64,000 nt of DNA from Comamonas testosteroni (GCF_030505195.1 NZ_CP129672.1:558001-622000); one strand, 5' to 3'. Shown: positions 32,158-40,272, counted from the first letter of the stretch. The notes: a model not told the origin generated them from the letters alone. Translations and numbers: made by a program.

Positions 32158-33393
32158 TCAGACATGTCCCCAGTAGATCAGCGCATCCCGCCCTTCCACG
32201 GACAGCGACACCTGCGCCCCCACGGGCAGCAGCACCTTGGTGGGCACATGGCCGAAGGGCAGGCCTTGCAGCACGGGGCGCTTGAGCTGCATGCGCAGCC
32301 AGTCGATGACGGTCTGCAGCTTGAAGCCCTTGTCATGCGTGGTGAGCTTGAATTCGGTGAACTGGCCGAAGACGACGGCTTTTTGCTTTTGCAGCACGCC
32401 CGCCAGCAGCAGTTGCGTCAGCATGCGCTCGATCCGGTAGGGGTGCTCGCCCACGTCTTCGATGAACAGAATGCCGCCATCGACCTGCGGGAAGTAAGGC
32501 GTGCCCAGCAGCGACACCAGCACCGCCAGATTGCCGCCCCACAGGGTGGCTCCGCCGGGGACATAGAAGTCCTTGAGCTGGGGCTTGCCATTGGGCAACT
32601 CGCCAATCCTGGGCATCTGCCAGCCCGCGCCCTCGCCCTGGCCGCTGAGCAGGTCCTCGAAGCAGTCCAGCATGATGTCGTCCACGGGCTCGCCCGTCTT
32701 TTTGCTGTCCACACCGAAGTCGGCGTTGAGCGCGGGGCCGGCCCAGGTGACCGAACCGGTCTGTGCCAGCATGGCCAGCTGAAAAGCCGTGAAGTCGCTG
32801 AGGCCGACAAACTTGGTGCCATTGGCAATCGCCTTGGCCACGGTCTTGTACTTGATGCCCGGCAGGATGCGCGTGAGACCGTAGCCGCCGCGCGAAATCA
32901 GCGCCACATCGGCTCCGCTGGCGGCGGCGCGATGGATAGCCGCCAGACGGGTGGCGTCGTCACCCGCAAAGCGCTGGCTGCTGGCCAGTGCATCGGCATC
33001 GATCTCCACCTCGTGGCCCAGGGCCTCCAGCTGCTTGATGCCGCGCTTGAAGGCTGCCTTGTCGCGCACCGCACCCGAGGGCGAATAGATATAGACATGC
33101 TTGCCGCCATGGCTGTGATCATGGCCGCAGCAGCTGCCATCGGCGCTGTGCACGTGGTCATGATGATCGTGGCCGCAGTGCTCGTCATGCACATGCGCCT
33201 CGCCAGACGGTTCCTGCCCGTGAGCCTGGGCGTGAGCCTGGGCGTGGTGCTGCGGATCTTGCTGCTGGGGCGCTGTAGTGGATGCAGGGGATTTGCGCGA
33301 GGTTGCCAAAGCCTTTTCATGCGGCCATCGGCCACATGCTCCGAAAAAAAGTGGATGAATCCGCAGATTCAGAAGTTCATACGACTTGCGCAA
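32158..33393 (-). CDS. LD-carboxypeptidase (peptidase S66) with His-rich N-terminal extension
   Basis: Cleaves the terminal D-Ala from cytoplasmic muropeptide tetrapeptides in cell-wall recycling. The S66 core spans about residues 98-405: VYIYSPSGAVRD, SRGGYGLTRILPGI, the nucleophile Ser in FVGLSDFTAF, the Glu in LFIEDVGEHPYRIERML and a His in GLPFGHVPTK. Residues ~50-98 are unusually rich in His with several Cys (HDEHCGHDHHDHVH), a probable metal-binding segment absent from standard LdcA. The N-terminus is uncertain: the longest frame begins at a TTG inside repeat copy 3, and an internal TTG at 33306 is an alternative. Confidence 0.88.
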   Translation of the reverse strand: MRKSYELLNLRIHPLFFGACGRWPHEKALATSRKSPASTTAPQQQDPQHHAQAHAQAHGQEPSGEAHVHDEHCGHDHHDHVHSADGSCCGHDHSHGGKHVYIYSPSGAVRDKAAFKRGIKQLEALGHEVEIDADALASSQRFAGDDATRLAAIHRAAASGADVALISRGGYGLTRILPGIKYKTVAKAIANGTKFVGLSDFTAFQLAMLAQTGSVTWAGPALNADFGVDSKKTGEPVDDIMLDCFEDLLSGQGEGAGWQMPRIGELPNGKPQLKDFYVPGGATLWGGNLAVLVSLLGTPYFPQVDGGILFIEDVGEHPYRIERMLTQLLLAGVLQKQKAVVFGQFTEFKLTTHDKGFKLQTVIDWLRMQLKRPVLQGLPFGHVPTKVLLPVGAQVSLSVEGRDALIYWGHV

Positions 33394-33459
33394 AACAGCT
33401 TCAGGCCGGGCGACTGCCTCAGAAGGCGGGCCCTTGTTGCATTCTTGTTTGCGTAAGTC
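33383..33459. repeat. 77-bp palindrome-ended intergenic repeat, copy 3
   Basis: Ends GACTTGCGCA and TTTGCGTAAGTC as in copy 1; the interior is more diverged (CTTCAGGCCGGG...GGCGGGCCC). It touches the extreme 5' end of the LD-carboxypeptidase frame. Confidence 0.75.
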
Positions 33460-33498
33460 CTAATTCAAATGCTTGCTCCGCCGGTCTGACCGATCGGG

Positions 33499-34872
33499 CT
33501 ACGGCGCAAAGTATTCCACAGCCGCTGCACCGCCGCCCTGCCGTGCTGCAGGAACCAGAGCGCCAGGCCGGGTTTGCCGCCAGACACTGGCCTGCGCCGC
33601 CAGTTGCGGCACGGCCTGCAGCCAGGCCGCCCGCCATTGCGCGACAGATACGGGCTGCTGCGTGGCTGCGGGCTGCAGCCACAGCCTGCCAGCCTGCGCC
33701 CATTGCTGCAGCAGATCGGCGGGGGGCACAGCAAGCTCGGTCTGCAGGCGGGGCCACGCCTTGAGTGCGGCCCGATGACCGGGTTGCGCAAACGGGGCAT
33801 TCCAGGCGCGGGCCTCTTCGGCATTGCTGCTCCCCTCCAATTCGGCCATGCCCCTGGCCACATCCCAACCGGGCTTGCGCGCAGCCTGTTCAAACCATTG
33901 CTGACGCTGCTCTGGCTGCGTGCTCAGCGGCCAGGTATCGATGAGCCAGGCACCGGCAAAGCGCTCAGGCAGGGCTTGCGCCACGGCCAGACCCAGGCGA
34001 CCGCCATCGCCCTGCCCGAGCAGTACCAGCCGCCGCAGGTTGAGCGCCTCGATCAGCTCGGCGATGACTTGCAAATGCCATTGCGCGCTGTGCTGTTTGT
34101 CTTTCTTGGGCTGGTCGCTGCGGCCAAAGCCCGGCAAATCGGGCACCACCACACGATGACCGGCGGCCAGCAAATCGGGCAGCAGATGCCGCAAGCCATA
34201 ACCCCAGCCCGGGCTGCCATGCAGACACAGCCAGGTCAGCGCTGCATCCTGCGGCCCTTCATCGACCACCGCCAGACGCAGGCCCTGCAGCGCCGGCAGG
34301 TCGCTGCGCCACTGCGGCTGCCAGGGCCAGGCGGGCAGGTCGGCAAACGCCTCATCGGCATTGCGCAGCGCCCAGTCCCTGAGCGGGTGCGGCTGCTGCG
34401 CCTTTTTTTCCTGGCGTCGCAGCTGGAAGAACTCGGCCATCAGCGCCGAGCATTGCTCGGCCAGCACGCCGCGCAGCACCCGCGTCTGGTGATTGATGGC
34501 GGGGTAGCCGAAGACATCGAGCACCGATCCGGCCGCACCGGTCTTGGGTTCGGCCGCACCATAGACCACGGCATCCACACGCGCATGCAGCATGGCGCCG
34601 CTGCACATGGTGCAAGGCTCCAGCGTCACATACAGCGTGCAGCCCTCAAGCCGGTAATTGCCGAGAGTCCGAGCTGCTTCGCGCAGAGCCAGCACCTCGG
34701 CATGGGCCGTCGGATCCTGGGCAGAGAGCGGGCTGTTATGACCGCGGCCTATGACCTGCCCGTCCTTGACGACCACGGCCCCCACCGGCACTTCGCCACA
34801 ATCGGCGGCGCAGCGCGCCTGCTCCAGCGCCAGGCGCATGAAGTGTTCGTGCACGGAAGCATCAAGATTCAT
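33499..34872 (-). CDS. tadA: tRNA adenosine deaminase TadA fused to an alpha/beta-hydrolase domain
   Basis: 457 residues. Residues 1-~155 are a complete TadA, which makes inosine-34 in tRNA-Arg(ACG). Zn ligands and catalytic Glu are seen as HAEV (His57, Glu59) and PCTMC (Cys87, Cys90). Residues ~175-455 form a haloalkane-dehalogenase-like alpha/beta-hydrolase domain: LCLHGSPGWGYGL and VVVPDLPGFGRSDQP. Its nucleophile elbow reads GQGDGG, with Gly288 where Ser, Asp or Cys should be. The hydrolase half is therefore probably inactive or altered. A single uninterrupted frame joins both. Stand-alone TadA is ~150-170 residues. Confidence 0.92.
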   Translation of the reverse strand: MNLDASVHEHFMRLALEQARCAADCGEVPVGAVVVKDGQVIGRGHNSPLSAQDPTAHAEVLALREAARTLGNYRLEGCTLYVTLEPCTMCSGAMLHARVDAVVYGAAEPKTGAAGSVLDVFGYPAINHQTRVLRGVLAEQCSALMAEFFQLRRQEKKAQQPHPLRDWALRNADEAFADLPAWPWQPQWRSDLPALQGLRLAVVDEGPQDAALTWLCLHGSPGWGYGLRHLLPDLLAAGHRVVVPDLPGFGRSDQPKKDKQHSAQWHLQVIAELIEALNLRRLVLLGQGDGGRLGLAVAQALPERFAGAWLIDTWPLSTQPEQRQQWFEQAARKPGWDVARGMAELEGSSNAEEARAWNAPFAQPGHRAALKAWPRLQTELAVPPADLLQQWAQAGRLWLQPAATQQPVSVAQWRAAWLQAVPQLAAQASVWRQTRPGALVPAARQGGGAAAVEYFAP

Positions 34873-34932
34873 AGCTCTATGCGGCTGACAGACAAGGCCC
34901 GAATGACAATTGCTTGAAAAGACCAGCGCCGC

Positions 34933-36120
34933 TCAATGGCCGCTGATCACCAGTTCCTTGCGCTCGCCGGAGTCATAGCCGTAGAGCGTGACACGCGGAT
35001 TCTGCAGCTCGCCCTGCGAATCAAAGGCAATCGTGCCCGTCACCCCGTCGTGGCGGGTCTGGCGCAGGCGCGGCAGATACGCCTCGGCCTGGGCCGAATC
35101 GGCGCTCAGCATGGCCTGTGCCAGCACCATGGTCGCGTCATAAGCGTAAGGGCTGTAGACCTGATACTGGCCGGGAAAGCGCTGGTCATACTTCTGCTTC
35201 CAAAGCAGACCACCAGGCATATTGCCCAGAGAGCTGCCGCTCATCACGCAAACCACGTTCTTGAGCGTCGGCGCCTTGTCAGCCATGGCGGGCAGGCGCT
35301 CCGAACATTGCGCATCACCGCCCAGGAATTTCATCTGATTCATGGCCAGCTGCGACATCTGACGCAGCATGAGACCTGCCTGCGCATCGAGCCCGCCGAA
35401 GAAGATCGCATCGGGTTTGCGGCCTTTGATGGCCGTGAGAATGGACGCAAATTGCGTGGCCTTGTCGCTGGTGTACTGCTTGTCGACAATCTGCACATCG
35501 CGCTCGGCAGCTGCGGCCTCAAACAGCTTGACGATGCCCTGTCCATAGGCTGTTCGATCGTCCACGATCGCGATGCGTTTGACGCCCTGGTGCTTGACGG
35601 CATAGTCCAGCAAGGCATTGACCATGGCCCGGTCATTGGCGATGACGCGGAAGGTGTCGTCATAGCCGGCCTCGGTAATCGCAGGATTGGTGGCGGCTGG
35701 GGTGATGTTTGGAATACCGCACTCGTTGTAGATCTTGGCCGCCGGCAGCGTGGTGCCCGACTGAAGATGCCCCACCACGGCCGCCACCTTCTTGTCGCAG
35801 AAACGGCGTGCCAACGCCGTGGCCTGGCCCGGATCGCCCGCATCGTCGCCGGCCTCCAGCTTCCAATGCACGGGGCGGCCGCCCAGCTGCAGCTTGCGGG
35901 CGTTGAGCTCGTCAATCGCCATGCGCACGCCGTTTTCCTCATCCTTGCCCAAGGCTGCGATGGGACCCGAGACCGGTCCGCCATGGGCGATGCGTACCAC
36001 CAGAGGCTTTTCAGCATCCGCTGCATGGGCGGACGCCAGGGACACGGCGACCAGCGCCAGGCTCAGGGAACACGAGGTGCGGACACGGCGGCTCTGGGCC
36101 GAGCGATCAGTCATGGACAT
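34933..36120 (-). CDS. Periplasmic amino-acid/amide-binding protein (LivJ-like)
   Basis: 395 residues from the ATG at 36120 (AAGGAGAAAGC upstream). The signal peptide ends ASAHA, then ADAEKPLVVRIAHGGPVSGPIAA opens a Peripla_BP_6 fold. Further motifs are VVGHLQSGTTLPAAKIYNE, ITPAATNPAITEAGYDDTFR and the C-terminal DGVTGTIAFDSQGELQNP. Such proteins feed LivHMGF-type ABC importers. No transporter subunits are adjacent, so it is an orphan binding protein. Ligand unknown. Confidence 0.92.
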   Translation of the reverse strand: MSMTDRSAQSRRVRTSCSLSLALVAVSLASAHAADAEKPLVVRIAHGGPVSGPIAALGKDEENGVRMAIDELNARKLQLGGRPVHWKLEAGDDAGDPGQATALARRFCDKKVAAVVGHLQSGTTLPAAKIYNECGIPNITPAATNPAITEAGYDDTFRVIANDRAMVNALLDYAVKHQGVKRIAIVDDRTAYGQGIVKLFEAAAAERDVQIVDKQYTSDKATQFASILTAIKGRKPDAIFFGGLDAQAGLMLRQMSQLAMNQMKFLGGDAQCSERLPAMADKAPTLKNVVCVMSGSSLGNMPGGLLWKQKYDQRFPGQYQVYSPYAYDATMVLAQAMLSADSAQAEAYLPRLRQTRHDGVTGTIAFDSQGELQNPRVTLYGYDSGERKELVISGH

Positions 36121-36433
36121 GCTTTCTCCTTGATGAAGCGGAAGGCTGTGGCATGCAAGCCTACGCCAGGCCAAAGCCTCAAGCGTAGCGGCAAAGCCGG
36201 CGATACCAGTTCAATGTGCAAGCGAAGGGGCAATCCCTGGAGTCTAAGGAACAGAACTCCATTGGGGCAATTGCTAGCAAGCCCGAGCAGGCTCGACTCT
36301 TGCGGCGTTGAGCACAGACTCCGGCTGCTGGGGATATTTCGGGTTTCGGCTGAAGCGGCCGACCTTGCCCTCGCACCGTCGCCGACTCAGCGCCTTGATT
36401 GTGCCGCGTTGACAGGGGTGGTGCACGCTGCGC
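36121..36433. other. 313 bp intergenic stretch, no gene seen
   Basis: It contains the promoter side of the binding-protein gene and sequence up to the nitroreductase remnant. No frame has a convincing start, codon pattern or similarity. It may be part of the same decayed locus as the remnants to its right. Confidence 0.5.
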
Positions 36434-36762
36434 CTAGCTTTCCTGGCTGCCGGGCAAGCTTTTTGGAGGCCGGCGGCCACAGGCACCGGCAAGGTCCAGA
36501 CCACTTTTGCGTCGGCGCCCCAGATAGGGCTCGACGAATTCGTGTGGATAGTAGGCGTACTCGGCCTGGTGCCGGCCTTGTTCGTGCTGGTGCGCGTGCA
36601 GCACACGCGCGCACAGCTGTTGTTTGTGCTCACCGGTCAGCGCATGCACCAGCCAGGGTTGGGTGTTGGTGCCGCCGGGCGCGCGCGCATGGCACCATCG
36701 AGCGCCTGCAGGGAATCGGTGCGGGCAAGTGCGCTGAAGGCTTGCTGGTGGCGGGGCAGCAT
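36434..36762 (-). pseudogene. Nitroreductase remnant (internal deletion, frameshift, truncated)
   Basis: A start-like frame from ATG 36762 reads DSLQALDGAMRARP, the usual beginning of a nitroreductase. It then stops, while another frame from about 36680 reads PGGTNTQPWLVHALTG and AEYAYYPHEFVEPYLGRRRK, the FMN-binding segments of the family. The expected RSVRxF region between them is missing. The sequence ends after GLDLAGACGRR at a stop, far short of the normal ~220 residues. It is therefore a degraded gene. Confidence 0.75.
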
Positions 36763-36799
36763 AGGGCGGTTTCCTGGGAAGGGTTTGGGTTGCATGGGC

Positions 36800-36979
36800 T
36801 CATCGCGGCCAGCGTTTTTTCAGGACTGGAAGGACGACATAGATCAAAACCCATGAAAGCGCGAAGGCCAGTATGAACACGGCTGCGGAGTATTTGAAGA
36901 AGAGCACCAGGACGACAGAAGCGATCAGAATGGAAAACGAAAGCAGGTGCAATAGGAAATCGATGGTGCCTTTTTTCAT
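36800..36979 (-). CDS. Small two-helix membrane protein
   Basis: 59 residues from the ATG at 36979: short Lys-rich start, helices LLHLLSFSILIASVVLVLFF and AVFILAFALSWVLIYVVLPV, ending KKRWPR. Base composition is lower in GC than the neighbours. No good ribosome binding site is visible. It lies between two gene remnants, so it could be either a genuine small gene or a survivor of the decayed locus. Confidence 0.5.
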   Translation of the reverse strand: MKKGTIDFLLHLLSFSILIASVVLVLFFKYSAAVFILAFALSWVLIYVVLPVLKKRWPR

Positions 36980-37040
36980 TTTTCGCAATCTACGGTGAGA
37001 ACGCCATCGCCATGCGTTCTGCGAACGAGGAAGGGGCCGA

Positions 37041-37272
37041 TCAAGCCAGCGTCAGGGCCCGGTGCGCAGGGGCTTGCGTTGCGCTGGCTGGCGGGGCCTG
37101 CGCGGCCATGCATTGGCCCAGTGTACACAAGGCGGTGTCGCGATCTGTGCGCTGTAGGGCCAGCCGCAGTTGATACGCAGGCAATGGTCGAAACGTGCGG
37201 CGTTGGAAAACAGCGCACCGGGCGCGAACAGAATGCCTTCGCGCAAAGCAGTATCGAACAGGGCGTTTGAGC
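37041..37272 (-). pseudogene. C-terminal remnant of a MocR/GntR-aminotransferase regulator
   Basis: One frame (37270 down to ~37136) reads ALFDTALREGILFAPGALFS and RFDHCLRINCG, the end of the PLP-aminotransferase domain of MocR-type regulators. The next expected segment (TALCTLGQCMAAQ) continues in a different frame down to 37041, so a frameshift has occurred. Nothing of the N-terminal helix-turn-helix remains. It is directly downstream of the ADP-ribosylglycohydrolase stop. Confidence 0.7.
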
Positions 37273-37380
37273 GCGCAGGCCCGGTGCGGCTTTCGCGACC
37301 TGCGCTGCGACAACCAAGGGCCTGCGACCTACTTGCAAGGTGTGAACAGGTCCCGCGAAGGGCGCATGGCCACGCAAAAT

Positions 37381-38292
37381 CTATCGGGCCAGCCCCTGAT
37401 TCAGCGCATAAATCGATTGCGCCAGCGCGCGAATATCGGCCTGCTGATGCAGTCTTTCCAGCCAGTGCGCAGGAATGCCGCTGCGCCCCCAGCACGCACC
37501 CGCAATCTGGCCTGCAATGGCCGCAGTGGTGTCGGCATCGTCACCCAGGTTGGCCGCCTCCAGCACGACGGCTTCAAAGCTATCGAGCCTGTCAAAACAC
37601 CACAGAGCAGCTTCCAGGCTGTGCACCACATAGCCCGAACTCTGGATTTGCTCGCGGCTTTTGCTGCGCCAGCTGCCTTGTGCAATCTCGGCGATGCGCG
37701 GGCTGCCAAACGGCAGCGCAGCCAGATCCAGCACCTGCGCCTTGTCTGCGCCCAGCAGGGCGCGGCTCAGTGCCACGGCGAACAGACGGCAGGCATCCAG
37801 ACACTCGGCAGCCGCATGCGTGGTGCGAGAGCTCAGCGCCGCCCGCTCCTGCACCTCTTGCTCATCATGGGCATACGCCATGGCCACCGGGGCCAGCCGC
37901 ATCAGCGAGCCATTGCCGGCGCTGCGCGCATCGTCACTTCCCGCCAGCGCATTGCCGGTGCGCAGATAGTGCTGTATCGCCTCGCGCGTTGCCATGCCGA
38001 TATCAAAGCAGTGACCGGTGGAGCTCCAGTAACCCCACTGATACCAGTTGGCGTAGCGCGTCATCTGGTCCCCGGGATCGCAACCTCCTTTGACAACCAG
38101 GCTCTCGGCCAGGCACAAAGCCATGGACGTGTCATCCGTCCATTGTCCGGCCCTCAGTGAAAACGGCCCGCCCCCCACCATATCGGTCAGCGGCACAAAG
38201 CTTCCACGCTCCCGAAACTCCAGCGTCGTACCCACGGCATCGCCACAAGCCAGGCCCAGCAGAGCGCCTTCAAAACGGTCCAGCGTGCTCAT
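37381..38292 (-). CDS. ADP-ribosylglycohydrolase (DraG/ARH family)
   Basis: Removes ADP-ribose from modified proteins or other acceptors using a di-metal site. 303 residues from the ATG at 38292. Motifs: GALLGLACGDAVGTTLEF, metal ligands in WTDDTSMALC (Thr52, Asp53, Asp54), GNGSLMRLAPVAMAY and the C-terminal ligand cluster GDDADTTAAIAGQIAGA. The ATG overlaps the NADAR gene stop by ATGA. It is the last gene of the kptA-HAD-NADAR-ARH operon. The acceptor it acts on is unknown. Confidence 0.93.
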   Translation of the reverse strand: MSTLDRFEGALLGLACGDAVGTTLEFRERGSFVPLTDMVGGGPFSLRAGQWTDDTSMALCLAESLVVKGGCDPGDQMTRYANWYQWGYWSSTGHCFDIGMATREAIQHYLRTGNALAGSDDARSAGNGSLMRLAPVAMAYAHDEQEVQERAALSSRTTHAAAECLDACRLFAVALSRALLGADKAQVLDLAALPFGSPRIAEIAQGSWRSKSREQIQSSGYVVHSLEAALWCFDRLDSFEAVVLEAANLGDDADTTAAIAGQIAGACWGRSGIPAHWLERLHQQADIRALAQSIYALNQGLAR

Positions 38293-38858
38293 TGTCCGGC
38301 TCTCAACTGAGCGCGTGCGGCCATCAGCGCAAAACCCAGCAGGTTCTGTCCATGCCATTTGCGCGGCTGCTCGGCATCGGGATGGGCAGCGCCCAGGCCG
38401 ATGCCCCAGATGCGGTCGCGCGGACTGGCCTCGACCAGCACACGCTCGCCGGTTCTCAGCAGAAACTCCCCCAGGGCCGGGTTCTGGGAAAATTTGGCGA
38501 CATTGGCGCTCACTACAATGTCGAAGCACTCCGCCTTCCAGCGTGCCTCGTTGAAATTGCGCACGCTGCGCCCTATCTGCTTGGCACTGGCCGCAGACGG
38601 CGCAGCCAGCACCTGCGCGCGCGCCTCTTCGTCCCCAAACAGCCGCGCCTTGCCTGCCATCATGAAATGCTCCGCCGTGGCAAAGCGATCCCCCTGCACA
38701 GTGAATGGAGCAGAAAACCACTGGCTCAGGCAGCCTTTGCCCACTGAGCCATTCCTTTCGGCTTGATGCCCCCAGAAACAAAGGTATTTGGGGCGGTAGC
38801 CTTGGTCGAGCTGGGCCACCAGATCGGCTACGGATCGAATTTCGTAATCTCGGTTCAT
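38289..38858 (-). CDS. NADAR (YbiA-like) N-glycosidase
   Basis: 189 residues from the ATG at 38858. NADAR core: YLCFWGHQ, LSQWFSAPFTV, FATAEHFMMAGKARLF (Glu63), then WGIGLGAAHPDA and WHGQNLLGFALM. NADAR proteins cleave N-glycosidic bonds of ADP-ribose-related compounds; recent work shows some remove ADP-ribose from guanine in nucleic acid (from memory). It overlaps both neighbours by ATGA, so translation is tightly coupled. Whether it repairs DNA/RNA or handles riboflavin-pathway intermediates cannot be settled here; the operon favours ADP-ribose chemistry. Confidence 0.92.
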   Translation of the reverse strand: MNRDYEIRSVADLVAQLDQGYRPKYLCFWGHQAERNGSVGKGCLSQWFSAPFTVQGDRFATAEHFMMAGKARLFGDEEARAQVLAAPSAASAKQIGRSVRNFNEARWKAECFDIVVSANVAKFSQNPALGEFLLRTGERVLVEASPRDRIWGIGLGAAHPDAEQPRKWHGQNLLGFALMAARAQLRAGQ

Positions 38859-39478
38859 GTCTGTTCTTCTTGATAATGATTCAGCCACCAACGGGAAAAG
38901 TCCGCCAGCGTGGCGTGAGTGGAGTCAATGGCCTGCAAACCCGGCCCCGTATTGGGTGACCCACCTTGCTCGCGCAGCACCAGCGCCTTGTGAATCCGCA
39001 CTCCCACGCCGTCGAAATACGGCAGAAAGTCATCGACAAATGCCAGGGGCTGCAACTGCGCCAGGGCCTGTGCCTTGGGGCTGGGACCCGGATCAGTGCG
39101 GCCGCTGGTGGCAATCACACGCGAGATCGGAAAACCCAGCCGCCGCAGATTGACCTGCCGGGCCTCGGCAAACTGCGGCTGGATCGCAGACACGCAGACC
39201 AGCTCATACCCCGCAGCGCACAGCTGCTCGCAAGCCTGGAGCGCTCCGCCAATCGCGGGAATGCTTGACCAGAACTGCGCATCAAAGCTGGTGCGAAAGC
39301 GGCTCAAGGCCTCGCCCTGCAGGCTGGCCACACCCCAGCGGTCCATGGCCCAGTAGGCGTCAGGCCGCTTCAGCGCGGGCCGCTCGCCAAATACCCGCTC
39401 CCAGGCTGAGGCATATGCCCGGTTGTAGTCCAGCAGCACGCCATCCGCGTCGACGGCGATGATTCCCGAGGCATTCAT
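38855..39478 (-). CDS. HAD-superfamily hydrolase
   Basis: 207 residues from the ATG at 39478. HAD motif I is VDADGVLLDYN (Asp10, Asp12), motif II lies around VCVSAI, and motif IV is LAFVDDFLPYF. The cap region is helical (ERVFGERPALKRPDAYWAMD). Likely a phosphatase. In this operon a plausible target is a phosphorylated ADP-ribose or a nucleotide product of KptA, but that is inference. Overlaps kptA upstream and NADAR downstream by ATGA. Confidence 0.85.
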   Translation of the reverse strand: MNASGIIAVDADGVLLDYNRAYASAWERVFGERPALKRPDAYWAMDRWGVASLQGEALSRFRTSFDAQFWSSIPAIGGALQACEQLCAAGYELVCVSAIQPQFAEARQVNLRRLGFPISRVIATSGRTDPGPSPKAQALAQLQPLAFVDDFLPYFDGVGVRIHKALVLREQGGSPNTGPGLQAIDSTHATLADFSRWWLNHYQEEQT

Positions 39479-40026
39479 GGCGCCAGCTTCAGCAGATACC
39501 GGGCAGGGACGACATCGGTCAGCCACACACCGTTGTCGGAGCGGTAGAACACATGGCCCTCGCCCTGCATGCGCGCGGCATCCACCTGCAGCAAGGCCAG
39601 CTTGCCATGGCGACTGCCGACCTGAGCAGCCACTGCCTGGCTTTCGGAAAGATGGACATGGTGGCGTGACTGCCGGTTCAGGCCCTCATGAAAAATCGCA
39701 TCCAGAAAACGCGTGGCCGTTCCGTGGAAGAGCACTGCCGGAGGACGCCTTGCCTCAAGGCCCAGCTCGACCTTGATGGAGTGGCCCTGATTGGCACGAA
39801 TGCGCTTGCCATCCGCGCTGAAGGAATAGCGTTGCTTGTTGTTGTCAGCCACCATGGTCTGCAGATCCACCAGACTGATGGGCCGACCGGAGCGTGCCAG
39901 GCAGGCCAGCAGCTCATCGGTCTGGGCCCAGCCCGCCTCGTCAAGCTTGAGTCCTATGGTCTCGGGACTGTGCCTGAGCACCAGGCTGAGGAACTTGCTG
40001 CGAGCGGTGGTGTTTGGGTTTTTCAT
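39475..40026 (-). CDS. kptA: RNA 2'-phosphotransferase KptA/Tpt1
   Basis: Transfers a 2'-phosphate from RNA to NAD+, yielding ADP-ribose 1''-2'' cyclic phosphate and nicotinamide. Bacterial members can also ADP-ribosylate nucleic-acid phosphates. 183 residues from the ATG at 40026, the same size as E. coli KptA; the frame upstream to 40128 is unsupported. The catalytic Arg-His-Arg-Arg set is visible as LRHSP (Arg18, His19), RIRANQGHS (Arg77) and SRHHVHLS (Arg121), with LFHGT at 99-103. First gene of the operon, divergent from the nrtR-like gene. Confidence 0.94.
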   Translation of the reverse strand: MKNPNTTARSKFLSLVLRHSPETIGLKLDEAGWAQTDELLACLARSGRPISLVDLQTMVADNNKQRYSFSADGKRIRANQGHSIKVELGLEARRPPAVLFHGTATRFLDAIFHEGLNRQSRHHVHLSESQAVAAQVGSRHGKLALLQVDAARMQGEGHVFYRSDNGVWLTDVVPARYLLKLAP

Positions 40027-40201
40027 TTTCTTGTTCTCTTTTTCTCTTTGTTTGAAGCTGCCTGCCTGGCTCATGACAGGCTCTTGCGCTACCGGGACCC
40101 GACCTTGTCGTACTTTCCACGGTGCCACTGCCTTGTGGCAAACCCAGGCCAGGCTTTGTTGGCATGCGTCTGCATGCTTGGTCTGGGCTCCAGCAACAGG
40201 A

Positions 40202-40226
40202 CATAAGTTGTATTGAGCAACTTATG
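40202..40226. promoter_or_regulatory. Palindrome 1 in the kptA/nrtR promoter gap
   Basis: CATAAGTTG-TATTGAG-CAACTTATG: perfect 9-bp arms around a 7-bp centre, 47-71 bp upstream of the nrtR-like start. Likely operator for the NrtR-type regulator. Confidence 0.6.
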
Positions 40227-40229
40227 AAA

Positions 40230-40244
40230 GTTGTACAATACAAC
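40230..40244. promoter_or_regulatory. Palindrome 2 in the kptA/nrtR promoter gap
   Basis: GTTGTA-CAA-TACAAC: perfect 6-bp arms. Its right half CAATACAAC is also the inverted partner of GTTGTATTG at 40207-40215, so the two palindromes interlock and both could bind the same regulator. Confidence 0.6.
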
Positions 40245-40272
40245 CCAACATTCATCCAGTCAAGCCTGATTC

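Noticed and set aside
36542..36856. 104-codon plus-strand frame in the decayed region
   Set aside because: The opposite strand carries recognisable nitroreductase motifs, so this is antisense to a relic.
34936..36876. 646-codon plus-strand open frame
   Set aside because: Runs antisense through the binding-protein gene and the nitroreductase relic; no motifs and an implausible His/Arg-rich composition.
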